Source: Condylostoma magnum (Eukaryota; Ciliophora; Heterotrichea; Heterotrichida; Condylostomatidae). From it: 36,026 nt of DNA. Position numbers and translations under genes: made by a program. A model generated the notes under the pieces. That model had not been told where the DNA came from. It searched no databases and worked only from the letters and a program-made list of their open reading frames with translations. Below, in pieces: positions 1-12,922 of this stretch (the first letter of the stretch is position 1; every line of letters begins with the position of its first letter). The stretch covers positions 1 through 36,026 of the forward strand of contig CAKKTI010000196.1 in assembly GCA_920105805.1 (NCBI GenBank), given 5' to 3'.

Positions 1-359
1 GTATAGAACAAAAGCATAAATTGAGATTAATTACCTAGTAGCCTTTTTAATGCTGCTTTCCTTGATGGTCTGACATTCTTATTATAAATTTGATTTAAAT
101 GAGCCGAGTCTATCGGCTCTTCCTGACTTTATTAAGAGAGTTCTCTTATGATAACTATTATTTGTTTAGGTAGATTATTAATAGGCTCGATTACATCATT
201 ATCCACTTTTAGAATTTCTTGTTTACATATAGGACAATAACTTGCATAAGTTACCCACCTGTGTATACATTAAGAATGGAATTGAGTATGTTGGCAGGGG
301 AATATACTAATGTAATGATCTAATTATTCTAAACATATAGAACATCTATCTATATTCAT
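1..359 (-). CDS. RING-H2 finger protein, 3' end at or beyond window edge
   Basis: The N-terminus carries a RING-H2 zinc finger. Residues 6-9 are CSIC, followed by a CQH-x3-H-x2-C core and then CPIC near residue 50, with a Trp between the two zinc sites (IHRWVTYASYCPIC). RING-H2 domains bind two zinc ions and usually recruit E2 enzymes, so a ubiquitin ligase role is inferred. TAA codons inside the finger read as Gln. After the finger comes a charged tail (EPINNLPKQIIVIIRELSQQSQEEP). An in-frame TAA at 29-27 could be the stop, giving about 110 residues; otherwise the gene continues off the window. No membrane segment is seen. The ATG at 359 lies five codons before the first Cys. Confidence 0.75.
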
Positions 360-653
360 TTTTATTAGGTTTTAGACAAAATATGGATTAATAGGAAATT
401 AATAATAACTAGATTTTCAAATAAAGCAATTAGTTATATATAATTTAGTAATAATATAAATAACCTAATTTTAAGATAATTAAATTACATCAAATACAAC
501 TAAAAATAATCTATAAAATATCTTTATTTGCTTCGTAATATATTCCAACTAATGAGAAATTATTCTCTAATGCAACTCTTTGAAATAATTAATCTCTCTT
601 CTTATACTATAATTGAATAAGTTACAGTCAAAAGGGAAAGTTTTACTATATAA
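360..653. other. Divergent intergenic region
   Basis: About 18-25% GC between two divergent genes. It must hold both promoters, but I recognise no motif. In-frame ATGs at 552 and 570 could move the start of the downstream kinase gene upstream. A short stretch around 520-605 has coding-like G bias on the minus strand but no usable start. Confidence 0.4.
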
Positions 654-3320
654 ATGTCAGAATTTACGAATTTTTATAATAAGCAGGGCGTTATAGGATA
701 GAATATTCTATTAAAGTTTAAAAACAAATTAACAGAAGACCTTTTCCAGATGTATATACTAAGAAAAACTGGAACAGTATCAAAATTTACTATTATCGTT
801 CTAATTTTAGCAATTATGCTTTTATGACTGTAATTAAGATTGTGTTTCAGTGTTTCTATATTATCTACTATAATTCTATTAGTAGTTTTGTACTTTAACG
901 ATTCTTTAAAATCGAATTCTCTAAAAAGAATTATATTTGAAGCAGTTTTACAAGGAATTTTGCTTTATTCGAGAATTGATAGTGTAACGGATTTAATGCT
1001 GGCTTCTACTCTAATTTCTTATACAACAGGAACAGCTTGATACTTTTAAGGTATCTATTTGACCTTAATCACAGCAAATATATCAATAAGGTACAAATTT
1101 ATTTCTTTGCATACATTAATCTGGTTAGTTTTACTGCAACTATTCTACTACTCCCTAGAAAAGGAAATAAGACATATGTGATCAGAGCATTTTTCAGTAG
1201 TTAAGTCAGTAAGACTACTAGATCATCTCTTCAACGTATCACAAACTTAGTATTTCATAATAGACTCAAATTATAAAATCCTTTATAAAAATTCAAATGA
1301 AAGGCAGTATCAATTTCAACAATTCGAAGTAGGTGACAATGTTTTAAAAGCTTTTAATTCTTCTGAAAACGCTGCTTAAAAATTGATAGATTAGGCCTTT
1401 TTTGGTTAAACTAGACTGGGAGAATTTATGAACTAATAGGAAGAAAGTAGCTAAGATCTTAGTGGATAACTGGCAATATTTTAGCACTTAAGCTGAATCG
1501 ATCTCAATACAGTTCTTATTTCTATCATAGACATAAGTGAATATGTCCAACGACGAGGTGTTTCTTTGCAAAATTTTAATGAGTTGTAAGTACCATTCAC
1601 ATATCTGTGTAAAGAGCTTGAAAGAATCTTTATTAATGGGGAGGATTTATCAAGAGAAAACATTTTTAGTTTAAGAATGTAATTGAATCACTTGAATAAT
1701 TCTATTACTCTGGAAAAGTACTATATTTAATAATAGAATATACACACATCTACGTTTGATATAGTTGCTGAGATAAAACACACAATAGAAACTTCGTTTG
1801 TTGGTGCATTGGAACATGGAATTAGGCTGTGTTTTCATAGAGAATGTGGATCGTATTTCTGTGTTTAAGGGGATAGGACTAAACATAGGTAAATAGTTTA
1901 ATCATTACTAGATTTAGCATGTTAGATGGCTATTAATGAAACGGAAGTTCACATATATTGCAGTCATTTTACTGTTATTGAGGACTAGGATTTAATCAAC
2001 TATAAAATAGAGTTTAAAACTGATAAATTGAGCTAATAAGACTTAACTGCTTTATTTTAATTGGAAATTACAACTTCATCTGATACAATTTAAAAGGTAA
2101 CGAATACAATTACTAGATATGGACTATCAGCAAGTATAATATCCATTCTGATAAAACTATTAGGAGGAAGTATTACTGATGCGAGTATTTATAACGATTA
2201 AGCTTGTATTTAATACCAACTAAAATTTCACAGGGCAAAAAACCAATATTCTGAAAGCACAATATCACTTACCTAAGATTCAATTATAGAAGACAACACC
2301 TTAATCCAATGAATACCCCAAAAATATTATGATAATAAACCCAGTCAAGATTACGTGAGTCCTACTTTCGGGAAGTTTAGAAAGCAGAAAAAACTTACAT
2401 TAGAAGGTACACTTTTATACCCTGAGTTCTCTAAACAATTTGATACTGACTCAAAGTTTATTAAATACCTGTCGGATAATTCCAACTCTTAGGATATAGA
2501 CGAGGATAATCAATCCCAGTTGTCAGAAATAAGTTAAGTAGATGCGTATCAATACGACCAGGAGATAATGGAGGAGAATTTAAGCATTTCTATAGATATA
2601 GCAGACCATTCAGACAACAGTATAAATATAATAGAGCCAGATATAAGTGAACCTTCTCCAACCTTCAGTCAAAACCAAATTTTACCCGTACAAACATAAA
2701 GTCATCTACTAAGCCCAGACGGATTTAGTACTTTAAGCCTAGATCTAACTAAATCCATAAGGAGAAACACTAGAACAAACACTAGAAGAGTCAGTAAGCA
2801 AAACCCAAACAATTATAACAGAAGAGGGTCAAGGCGAGCCAGTAGATACAACGCTTTTAAACTAACTGAGCTAGAAAAACAAGTAACTCATTTAGACAGA
2901 CTAACCTTCTAATCTCCTCCTAACATCCTAATAGTAGATGATTAACAAAGCGCCAGACTGAATCTTTAAGACAAAGTAAAGCAGCATTTTGAGGGATAAG
3001 TTGAATTTGCTTCTAACGGCTTTGAAGCTATAAGTTATTACTAATCATACTCAAACGACGGGTTTATGTACTATATTATCTTCTTGGACCTCATTATGCC
3101 CAAGATCGACGGTATACAAACAGCGCGGCAAATCAGAGATATAGAAAACCAAAATCAGTACCCAAGATCAGCCATATGCGGAATTTCCCAGCTTGAATCG
3201 TAAAAACAAGAAGCACTACAATTAGTAGATTTCTTCAGTAAGCTATAATCAGTACTCAAGCCGATAACACAAGAAAAACTCAGCCAAGTCTTTACAAGCA
3301 GACAGACCTGGAGGCGTTAA
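654..3320 (+). CDS. Degenerate hybrid histidine kinase with intact receiver domain
   Basis: About 888 residues. Hydrophobic segments at roughly 45-80 and 113-166 suggest a multi-pass membrane N-terminus. A DHp-like helix follows, where NELQVPFTYL stands where HEIRTPL-type H-boxes sit, so the phospho-accepting His is Asn (N309). A HATPase-like region retains a G2-like GLSASIISILIKLLGG, but its N-box reads LLDLACQ. After a Ser/Asn/Arg-rich linker comes a receiver domain (about 757-880) with D762/D763, the phospho-acceptor D812 in FLDLIMPKIDG, and K869 in LKP. The receiver therefore looks functional and the kinase does not. Internal TGA codons are Trp (MLLWLQ, TGTAWYF, RHMWSEH). Stop taken as TAA 3318-3320; a second TAA follows at 3333. 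The kinesin ATG is 23 nt downstream. Starts at 552 or 570 are possible. Confidence 0.75.
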
Positions 3321-3343
3321 ATAGAAATGTTTTAAATTAAAAA

Positions 3344-5602
3344 ATGGAAGAATCGGTGAAAGTTTATATAAGAGTAAGACCTCCAAATCAGAATGAGATA
3401 CGGAACAAAAGCAACTAAAAGTGTTTATAAAGTGTAGATAAGCACAGTATTGAAATAACTTATCCCAGAGACACATTGAAAAATTATTCCTTTGACTCAG
3501 TGTTTCCAGAGCAAAGCTCACAGGATGAAGTATACGATACAAGCTGCAGTAGATTAGTAGACTAGGTCTTATAAGGCTATAATGCTACTATATTTGCATA
3601 CGGTTAAACTGGTACTGGGAAAACTTTTACCATGGGACTTCTACAACGAGTAACCCCGAAATCTAAAGGAATAGTTCCAAGAGCCCTAAAAGACATATTC
3701 ACAAAGCTTGACTAAGCCTAAATAACCCTCAGTTTTCTGTAGATTTATATGGAAAATATATATGACTTACTAAATCCGACTAAAAAGTCTTTGAAATTGC
3801 GAGAAGACAAATCCGGTGATATTTTTGTCAACGATTTAATCTAAGTGCCTATATCTGACTATAAATAAGCAATTACACTCATAAACGCAGGCATGTCCAA
3901 TAGAGTAATGGGCGCTCACGACGCAAATCAAACATCCTCGAGATCCCATACAATCCTTATGCTGGACATCGACAAAAAAAGCTCAACACACTCATTTGTG
4001 TCAAGATTTACAATGATTGATCTAGCTGGGTCGGAAAGGGTCCGAGATACCAGTTCTAAGGGAATTAGACTAAAAGAGGCAAAGTTTATTAACACTTCAC
4101 TTAGTGCACTGGGAAAGGTAATAAGTGCATTGAGCAGGAGCTCAATAAGCCATATTCCGTATAGAGACAGTAAGTTGACCAGGCTATTATAGCCAAGTTT
4201 TAATGGGAAAGTAGTAGTTATAGCAACTGTTACTCCTTGTAGTATGTTTGCTGGAGAAACTGTAAGTACACTGCAATTTGCTTCTAGATGCAAGGAGGTT
4301 ATAGTAGTTCCAGTGTCAAATGAGGTTGTGAAGGAAGATACAATACCAGAAGAGCTGTTTTAGACTATAGATAACTATAAGAAAAGAGAGAAGTACTTAA
4401 TGGAGAGGATTAAGGAGCTGGAAGGGGGGTAGTCTGATTTATTCAGTCATAATCAAAGTGAGGCTGTTTAGTACATGGTAAGGCTCATTAAAGTACTAAC
4501 TGGGTCTTCTATTAAATATGTAGATGAGATTTAAAAGCTTAGAGCCGGAGTATTTCAGACAGCTTTAAAGAAAGTGGAAAATGAGTTTCCTAATAACTAT
4601 AATTTTGATGCTAGGCTAAGAAATGAGGTGTGTTAAAGCATAGAGTCGGATATTGAGCTAGAAAAGTTACCTTCAAGTTAGTTAATTGAAACACTGCAGA
4701 AATACACTTAATGCCTGGTAAATAATGTTAGTTTCCTAGGGAAATGTGGAGTGGAAAATTAGATGCTTAAAGCTAAGATTGAAGGAGTTTAATTGAAAGA
4801 TTCTGAAGAAGTACTGAATGGAATTGAATGTGATAAGGATAGGATAAATAAACTTTTGCATAATAAGTTTAGTAATCAAAGCTCTAGGAATTTGTTGTTA
4901 TAAAGTCTTAGAGAGGTTGTGAAATAAGAGAACTCAAATCCTTAAGTTACTGTATAAAAGAAGTTATCTATTAGATAATTGATATAATAGCGGAAATTGT
5001 AAAGAAGTGACAGTTTGAGAGAGAATGAGTAAGGAACTGAAAGAACTTATGATTAATTTATGTACAAATCCTACACTCCTGATTTGTAAACTGTATCGGA
5101 TTCGGTTAGTGAACAAAAAAAGGATAATGAAATATTTAGAAAGGTAACACTCAACTACTAAAATACCATTTTTAACAGTGGAAATGAAATGCTTAGCTCT
5201 AATAATATAACCTAAGAATCATAAGGTAATCCAAATTTACCTAATGATACTTTAGTACCTAAAATCCTGATACAAAGATAACCTGTTAACAAAATAATTA
5301 ACATAAAAGCCTAACCATAAAATGAGATAAAGGTTGAAAGAGTAAGAGTCCAATCTACTCCTTATATAAAATAAGAGCCAATAATTCGCAAGAACTCATC
5401 ATAAACTACTATAGAAGCTTAAAACTTGCCAATTGATATAAATCAACTTTCATAAAATCCAAACTTTGCATAGAAAGAAAGCCAAGAAGTGCGAAATCTG
5501 TATGATACAAATACTGATGAGTTTCTAGCACAATTAGATCAAGATCTACTAGATCTAAGCGAATCTGAGGATGAGATTGATAGTTATCTTAATTATGTAT
5601 AA
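3344..5602 (+). CDS. Kinesin motor protein
   Basis: 752 residues. The N-terminal motor starts immediately (MEESVKVYIRVRPPNQ) and has the P-loop AYGQTGTGKTFTMG, switch I SSRSHTI, switch II DLAGSERV, and IPYRDSKLTRLL. The P-loop Gln is TAA (codon 88). A neck and coiled-coil stalk follow, then a Gln/Asn-rich tail ending in an acidic stretch (DLLDLSESEDEIDSYLNYV). An N-terminal motor implies plus-end movement on microtubules; the subfamily is not clear. The stop is taken as TAA 5600-5602. The next in-frame TGA overlaps the ATG of the following gene, which argues against TGA being the only stop. The 23-nt gap to that gene equals the gap upstream. Confidence 0.88.
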
Positions 5603-5625
5603 GTTATTATCTCCATTTATTTTTC

Positions 5626-7635
5626 ATGAATAGAAGCTCAGGCATCTTTGAGACAGAGATTGAAATAGACTCTCCCACGAGGCTGTCTTAAAATATCAGT
5701 AATTCTATACTGTTTTCCAGTTTATAAGTTAATGATACAAATCCCGATTAAGTGCATGACTAAGTACTAAGGAAGTAAAGTTTATTAGAAAGATTAGAAA
5801 CAGAATTCAATGTTTTACTAAAAGCCTCAAAAATCAACAGATAATTATAAAGGTAAAGAAGCCTTCAAATGGAAGTCAAAGAGATTTAGGAAAAAGTGTA
5901 AATTATATTCAGAGAGTTACTTTAAATTGAAAGATAGTCTTATCAATTAGTACTGAAAAGAAGTAAAATTTCACTAAATATTCTCAAAGGAAGATATTTT
6001 AAACTACAGTAGGAAGATAAGAAGTAGTCTAAGAATTATACAAATGCATATGAAATAAGCAATTAAGCAGATATGTATAAGAAAGATTAATAAAGTAAAG
6101 TAAAATACTATATTGAGTATATTTCAGAGGCAAGACAACATTATTCGGAAGAACTAAAAGAGTAAGTTAATGATTTAAGAGAATTAGTTAAATTAAAAGA
6201 CGTTTATAATAGGCAAAAGGCATAATAAGCTTAATAAAGAAGATATTAATAAGTACTAAAGCGCGAGACTAGACTCAAATTTAGGAAAAAGCTATTTAAG
6301 TGGGTATTTTCATAATGAAAAGACTACATTCTATTCAGTAAATAGTTAGAAGCAAAAATAAGACTTAAAAAGATAAAAGATGTGACTAATGAAAAGGACA
6401 TTGCTTTAACTATTCAAAAGTTTAATGATATCCTACTTATGAATTCTAGTTTAACAAATAAATCATAGGAACTTATGAATAATCTTAAAGGGCTGAATTA
6501 TCAGGAAAGGTAATTAAGAGAAGAATTAAACAGAATATAAGAATTAGAAAACCAACAATCTAAGCAAGTTATTAAAAAGGAATAAATAATATCTTGCTTA
6601 AAATACGACGAGCTGTATACAAAAAGTACAGGGAAAAACTTAATAGAGTAGAAACTAAGAAAAGCTTTTTCCTGATTCTTTTAACATTTAAATGGAGTAA
6701 GAATAATTCTGTCAAAGTTTAATGAATTTGATGCTTTCTAAATATTTGGACCAAGTTGTAATTAGTTACTAGAGCAAATTCAAGCCTATAGTCTAGAAAA
6801 TATACACGAATTATAGGAAATTTTAGATACTAAGTCAAATTAACTAATAGAAATAATCTTATTACTAAGCTTTAAAATAGAAAACCTAATGATGGCCTGT
6901 GCTTAAAACTATATATACCAAACACTCCAAAACCCTAGAAAATATCCAATGCTGAAGCTGTAATAAAATAAGCTGTTTTATACGGGAACTAAACTACCTA
7001 GATTGACAAGAACTAGAAGTATACTTGATGTATTTGATGTAGATGTTAACTAAAAAACAATAGAAACTATTAAAAACAGAGTTTTAGCTACTCATTTTCT
7101 AGAAATTGAATATTTGCCTTCAACTAATTTCAATATTTACGATGTAGTTTCAGGGTCAGTTTAAGTATAGGAATCAACTAAAGCAATGTGGATTTAAGGT
7201 TTGAATGAAAATAAAAAGAGAAATAGGAATAATTCAAGTTTAAGTAATACTTCGTAAGTTTATAATGCAGATCTAAGGAGTAAAAAGGAAATTCTAGCTA
7301 TTATAGATGAAAATGAAAGATTTTATATAGAGAAGGAGGGAGGAACTCTTCCCAAAAGGCTTTAACTACCTAAATAAAAGCAGAAGTAGATTCAAACACC
7401 TAAACTTCCTAGAATAGAGCAAAATATATTGTCACTAACAAGCAGAACTAATAGAGTTGCCAGACTCACTAGTCATCCTAGCGAAAGCTGGCATAATTTA
7501 CATGCTGAAATTGCTGAGAAAAAGTAACATTTATACAGAAAATTCATTAATAAGAAAAATTTTAAGCTTCCTACCTTTAAAGCGTCAAGAAGTCATCCGA
7601 TCTTTTCAAAAAGAGCCTTAAATTCTAAAAGTTAG
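5626..7635 (+). CDS. Large coiled-coil protein, unknown function
   Basis: 669 residues, rich in Lys, Gln, Glu and Leu, with long predicted coiled coils (for example HYSEELKEQVNDLRELVKLKDVYNRQKAQQ) and a basic C-terminal part (KRLQLPKQKQKQ, FKLPTFKASRSHPIF). No enzyme domain was recognised. Two TGA codons read as Trp (SQWKDY, AFSWFFQH). A cytoskeletal or basal-body role would fit the kinesin next door, but that is only inference. The end is placed at the tandem TAG TAA (7633-7638). The frame stays open beyond it, with TGA and TAG near 7660. The transporter gene on the other strand ends 118 bp away. Confidence 0.65.
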
Positions 7636-7753
7636 TAAATTAGATCAATGGGATTAGTTTGATTTTAGTTGATACAAAGTAATTTGGCTTTTAAGTACTA
7701 TTCGAATACAACTTTCATCTCTAAATCTATAATTAAAAACTTATTAAAATGTA

Positions 7754-9043
7754 CTAACCATTTTTAGCCTAAATTAACTTTTGTGTGAGTTCCTTTGCTC
7801 TTGTATTCCTTTCAAAAGCGATCAGAGCACACGCAGTTAGGATGAATCCAGAATATATATATAGAAGCCCTTAGTAGTCAATATAACCTACAAGCAAGTA
7901 CAGCAATGTATTGATAAAAGTGCTGACTGGAGCTGAAAATGATAAATATCCATAAACTCTAATTCCAATATCTTTCCCAAACATATTAGCAGATTGCAGA
8001 ACTAACCCAGGCTGATAAGATCCAAAGGTAAAGAAGAGCAAAATGGTAGACAATATGTAAAGAAATGAGTTATAAAAGGTGAAAGGAATTAAAGCTGTTG
8101 TAATGGCTTGGAATATTAGTAACCCAGTCATCAATTATTTGAATGGAATATAATCCATTAATATTGACCAAAACATTTTCCCAAAGCATCCTGCAAAATT
8201 CCCAATAGCTCCTAAGGTGGATAGCATTTAATCATCGTTTATATAATTCAGCTCCATGTCCTTATAACTAGCCAATATAAAGAATCTTGTTAGATATAAT
8301 AAAACAGCAATTATTCCCAATTTCAGGAATTAATTAGTAAAAATGTACTTTCTAACGGAAAACTAAGATTATTCATTCAGTTAACTTTCCTATAAATCAT
8401 TAGTACTTATCAGAAAGGCGCATGATATTCCCACTGCAGCTGTAATAAAGGATAGAATAATAATTGCAGTTTATATTCTATCAGTGACTTCACTGCCGAA
8501 GTATAATTACCCCGCTTATTCATCTAAAACGGCCTTGCTACCATTGGGATTTACTAAATAAGTAAATATGAGTCCGAAAATAGCAGTGCCTGCATTATAT
8601 CCTAGTAGTATAATGCCCGTTACCCTGCCTCTAGTATTCTTAAAGTAAGATCATGCTGGAGCAACAGAAATGATTATAAGAATTCCTCCTCCAAAGCCGG
8701 TTATAATTCCATACATAATCAAGCCTATAATTGGAGGTATTGGTAATAGATTTGAGATTTGTCCTAAAGATACACATAAAGTTCCTAGTATAACTGTTGG
8801 CTTGAAATTCAACTGCTATACTATGTTGTTACCTATGCACTGGCCTATTGTATTGCTTAGATAGATTAGAGTGTAAACAATCATTGTTTGTTGGCTTGTA
8901 ATGCTGGAGCTTTGCTAGTGGTGGTAAGAAGTGAGATATAAAGCGATGTTGCCTCAGATCGATTCATATCCTGCTATTAGATTCAAAAGCATTCCGCCTG
9001 TAAGAGTTAGAATGCCTTTGACAGTTTGTCTTTTTATACCCAT
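7754..9043 (-). CDS. Major facilitator superfamily transporter (OFA/monocarboxylate-like)
   Basis: 429 residues with about 12 hydrophobic segments. The stretch GFGGGILIIISVAPAWSYFKNTRGRVTGIILLGYNAGTAIFG matches the signature after TM4 of the oxalate/formate and monocarboxylate branch of MFS carriers. It would carry a small solute across a membrane; the substrate cannot be told. The conserved Trp in APAW is TGA (8653-8651, codon 131), and another TGA gives YESIWGN, while MFWSIL uses TGG. The stop is TAG 7756-7754; a TAG five codons earlier is the alternative. The start ATG follows a TTTAA context. The upstream channel gene on the same strand ends 123 bp away. Confidence 0.82.
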
Positions 9044-9166
9044 TTAAATAAGTAATAATAATGTGAATTATATTTTTATACGTAAAAATGGATATTTTAA
9101 AATCATGTGGAATAGTTATAAAAGAGGTGTTAATAAACGCCAGGAATAAAACAGTATTCAATATTA

Positions 9167-11131
9167 TTAATTTATTATGGAATTTTCTTTGATTTTTGAT
9201 ACTAATACCTGCATAAAACTTTAATTTCTTGGATGAAAATTAGATAAATCTGTAGGTATATTATTTTGTAGTATAAATTTATGCATTTTCGTAAACACAT
9301 TTCATATATTTCCTTATACTTCCTTTACTTTCTGATTTATTCTTTAAATATCAGAGCTTTCTTCTCCATTACCCAAAACTACTGATAACTTTTTAGGATT
9401 GCTTGTTATCCTTTAAATTCATTAAGACCCAGTCTTAGGGGATGTTGGATCCTCCTCATTATAAGACAAATCCTATAATGGTTAATCGTTGGTGTTTCTG
9501 AGTAAATTAGGGTCAATACATACATTTCTAGGAACACTTTCTCTTCTAATAATCCTTCGCTTATATACAAACTCTTATATTATTTCCTTCTTATATTCTT
9601 TAAACCTTTGTATTCTTTACTCTGCCTCTTGCATTATATCAAACCGTACATCTTCAAATTCATCTAATATAATATCTAAGTCCTCTATACTCAAGGTTAA
9701 GACCTTGCATCTTACTAAACACTTGACTGAGTATTTCCTGTTTCTTTATTTGCGATTATACACCAATAAATCTGTTTCTCCAAAATAATATCCTTCTCCA
9801 ACCTCATTGAATATTAGAAAAGCATTGTTTGCTAGTATTTCAAATCCAATTTTTCCCTTTATAATAAAATAAATGTCAACTGCCAAATCACCAGCTCTGT
9901 ATATATACTCTCCCGCATCATGCCTACTTGATTTTAACTTTTACACTACTTTTGCTATAAATTAAGTAGGCTTATCTCCAAAAAACGCATTACTTTCAAT
10001 CATCTTTTGGTACATTACCATCAATAGCTAATTTCTTAAATTATGTGGAAAATCACTTAATAGCTCCTCTAGATTAGTTTTTGACTCTGAGTTTCTGAAT
10101 TCTAATGCATGAGTTAACTTACGCATAAATGTTTTATTAAATTTATACTCTTTTCCAAACTTTTAAAGGCTTTCTAACTTTTTATTGAGGCGTGCGCTTC
10201 TGTTATTCATGTTGTTTATTATATTGGTAAATGAGCCGATCATGTATGAGTAAAGAAAAATACCAATGCCCATTACACAACTACACAAAACTTCTTCTGC
10301 CTTGTTATATGCTCTTATGTCCCCGTACCCAACTGTAGTTAGGGTAGTTACACCTCAATACACTCCGAAAATATACAGAGTAATGTTATTTTCATCAGTT
10401 AAATTATTCAAAGTAATTCAATTCTAATTATCTTCTAATTAATTGAATTTTCCTGTAAAGATTCAAGAACAGGCGAATAAGTGGATCATTATGATAAAAA
10501 GTAAGATAAATCAAAGAATTCTCTCTAAATTTATATCAATTTGTAGCAAATTATTCATGTAGGACATTAATCTTCCTCTAGATTTTATAACTTTTGCCAT
10601 TCTCATTAGCTTAGCCAGCTTTATGAGTCGATAAAGCCGTGGCAATCTTGCAACTCTTATCAAACTGGTATAGTCTTTTGATGTAACTGAAATTAACTAA
10701 AACGGAAGACATGCAAATAAATCCAGAAAGAATCATCCTTTTAAGTATTGTTTAATTATCTGCTTTTTTGAAGTTACAAGAACCATTTTTTCATTATAAA
10801 ATGCTAATAGACAGTTGATTATTACATCCATAAAGAATAAGAGGTCGATTATCAAATCTGCTATAAATCATTCTATATCATCCTCTTCTATTAGAGCTAT
10901 TCTATAAGGAGTTACTATAGCTGTAAATACTAATAGTAAAGTTACAACTATTGATCAATTTTCGTAAAAGAGATCGTCTGGGAAGATAATAAACTTAACA
11001 TCTTTGTAATCTGGATTTTGTCTTAGTTTTGTTTGAACTTAATTTGATGGATTTATTATACTATCATAAATTCTCGAGTTAAATATACCAGAAGAGTTTG
11101 TTGTATTGCTGTTTGCATGTCTTTTGACCAT
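9167..11131 (-). CDS. Voltage-gated K+ channel with cyclic-nucleotide-binding domain (EAG/CNG type)
   Basis: 654 residues. Six transmembrane segments with a basic S4 (SLIRVARLPRLYRLIKLAKLMRMAKV), the S5 motif IHLFACSW, and a canonical K+ filter TTVGYGD at about 265-271. A C-linker and a cNMP-binding domain (about 395-500) follow. K+ flux across the plasma or ciliary membrane, modulated by cyclic nucleotides, is the family role. Trp is TGA at conserved places: YLKGWFFLDLFACLP (10735-10733), FACSWIF, and VYWGVTTLTTVGYGD (10357-10355). These give strong evidence for the code. The stop is the tandem TAA TAA (9169-9164). The gene is divergent from DRC3, with 177 bp between the start codons. Confidence 0.92.
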
Positions 11132-11308
11132 CTTTAAAATCAATTAGATGTACGTTTATGTATTTGATTATATTAAAAAGCTATTTATCTGTTTGCAAAT
11201 TGTATTGATATCTAGCAATATAAATAATACGCTTCATGACAGAGATTTGTATACAGACTGCAATGATTAGTATAAACTTCCTGCATGTCAGTTTTATATA
11301 AAGTTAAA

Positions 11309-12922
11309 ATGGACGACGAGTTCAAAATGTCTGAAGAGTAATACATCTAATTGATGCAGCTTTGTAAAGGAAATACTGAGCCAAATGTTGTAAATGACGA
11401 CTTAATCCGTAACTATATAAAAGAACATAACACTGAAAATTAAATAATAGGAATGAACAGCATGCCTTTCGTCGAATTATCTGAGTTAAGACTCCCCTTT
11501 AAAAACATCTCAATAATATAAAATCTAGACGACCTGATAAATCTAAAGAAACTTTGCCTGGATAACAACATTATAGAGACTATCAGAGGTCTAGACAGTC
11601 TTATAAATTTAGAATGGCTTGATTTAAGCTTTAATTAGATAAAGGAAGTTTCTGGGCTAGACGAGCTAGAAAACCTAACAGATTTAAGCTTATTCCACAA
11701 CCAAATCAAAACGATTGTCGGGGGAATAGACGGCTGCTAGAAACTGAATGTTTTATCTATTGGAGACAATTAAATAGAGTCAATTGACAACACTGTTAAA
11801 TATCTCAGAAAATTCCAGAAGCTTTAAGTGTTAAATCTAGCTGGAAATCCTATATGCTCGGATCATCAATACGAGTACAATGTAATCGCGTTCTTAGAGT
11901 ACCTCTTATATCTAGACTATAGATACATAAACGAAGAAAAGAGGTAAAAGGCCAGTGACCAGTTTCACGATGAAGTAGATGATTATAGAAACACACATGA
12001 AGCTGGATAAGATGAAGCTGAAAATGAGAAAAAGAGGAAAAGAGAGGAACAAAAGCTAGAGAAAATGCATATTCAACAAAGCTTTAACATAATTGAGTAC
12101 TTGAAGGATGAAGAAAATAATAAGGAAGATGAAGATAATATTGAAGTTTTACCCGAGGTTGAAGGGTATTTCTAAGATTTTTAAGACAATATAACGAATT
12201 CTAACACTTTCTTCCAATAAAAGATAACTGAGCTGTATAATCAGAGGTAATAAAAGATTAATCGATTCAAGAGCTAGTTAACAAGAGCAATAACCCAGGC
12301 TGAGTAGGAAGACATTGAACTAATTGAAAAATACGAAGCAGAGGAGAAAAGAGCAATACAGCTTTTCTAAAAAGATGAAGATTTAGGAGAGGAGGCTTTA
12401 AAGGAGTTAGAGCCAAAGATAGATGAATTAGAAAACACTTTAATAGAAAAAGAATTTGAAATGGTTGAAATGATATAAGAGCTAATCGAAAAGTACGAAA
12501 AGGTTTTAAAGGCTAAAACAGAGGAGATAAAAGAAGAGGGAAAGCAATTTCAAGAGAAGTGCAATGAATTTGTTGAGATTTATTTCAAAGAAGTGGATCG
12601 TATTAAGGATGAAGAGTTAAAGAAGTTCTCGGCTGAAAATGCAAATATGGAGGATTTCACACCGGAGTAAAGGGAAAAGTATAAGGATAAGGATCAGCTT
12701 ATTAGCTCTATCAATAGTTTACATGAGGAGTATAGAACTAAGTTATTCGACTTGGATGAATATATTGTTACTAATTATGATAAGGAGATGAATGATGAAC
12801 TATAGACTATAAGAGATACTTAAATTGATAGGGATAGAAATCATATTAATGAAATCATGATTCTTACAGCTGAGAAAAGACAAGCAATCACCAAGTTATT
12901 GGAAAGTGACTATGACGATTAG
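11309..12922 (+). CDS. DRC3: Dynein regulatory complex subunit 3 (leucine-rich repeat)
   Basis: 537 residues. Leucine-rich repeats span about 50-195. [52 protein letters not shown] follows the DRC3/LRRC48 pattern closely, including the cap FLEYLLYLDYRYINEEKR. A long Glu/Lys coiled coil makes up the rest. In motile cilia DRC3 is part of the nexin link that regulates dynein. Gln is TAA or TAG at repeat positions (LSFNQI, GDNQI). The stop is TAG 12920-12922 after DYDD. Beyond it GC content and codon-position bias fall to non-coding levels, and the next TGA is 47 codons on. Length agrees with animal DRC3 (about 520). Confidence 0.92.

Noticed and set aside
520-605. Minus-strand stretch reading KRDQLFQRVALENNFSLVGIYYEANKDI
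   Set aside because: G bias at position 1 is good, but there is no ATG in frame and no room for a gene between the two divergent genes.
8670-8864. Plus-strand ORFs inside the transporter and channel genes (also 9489-9788, 23980-24237, 24494-24793)
   Set aside because: Antisense shadows of clearly conserved minus-strand genes.
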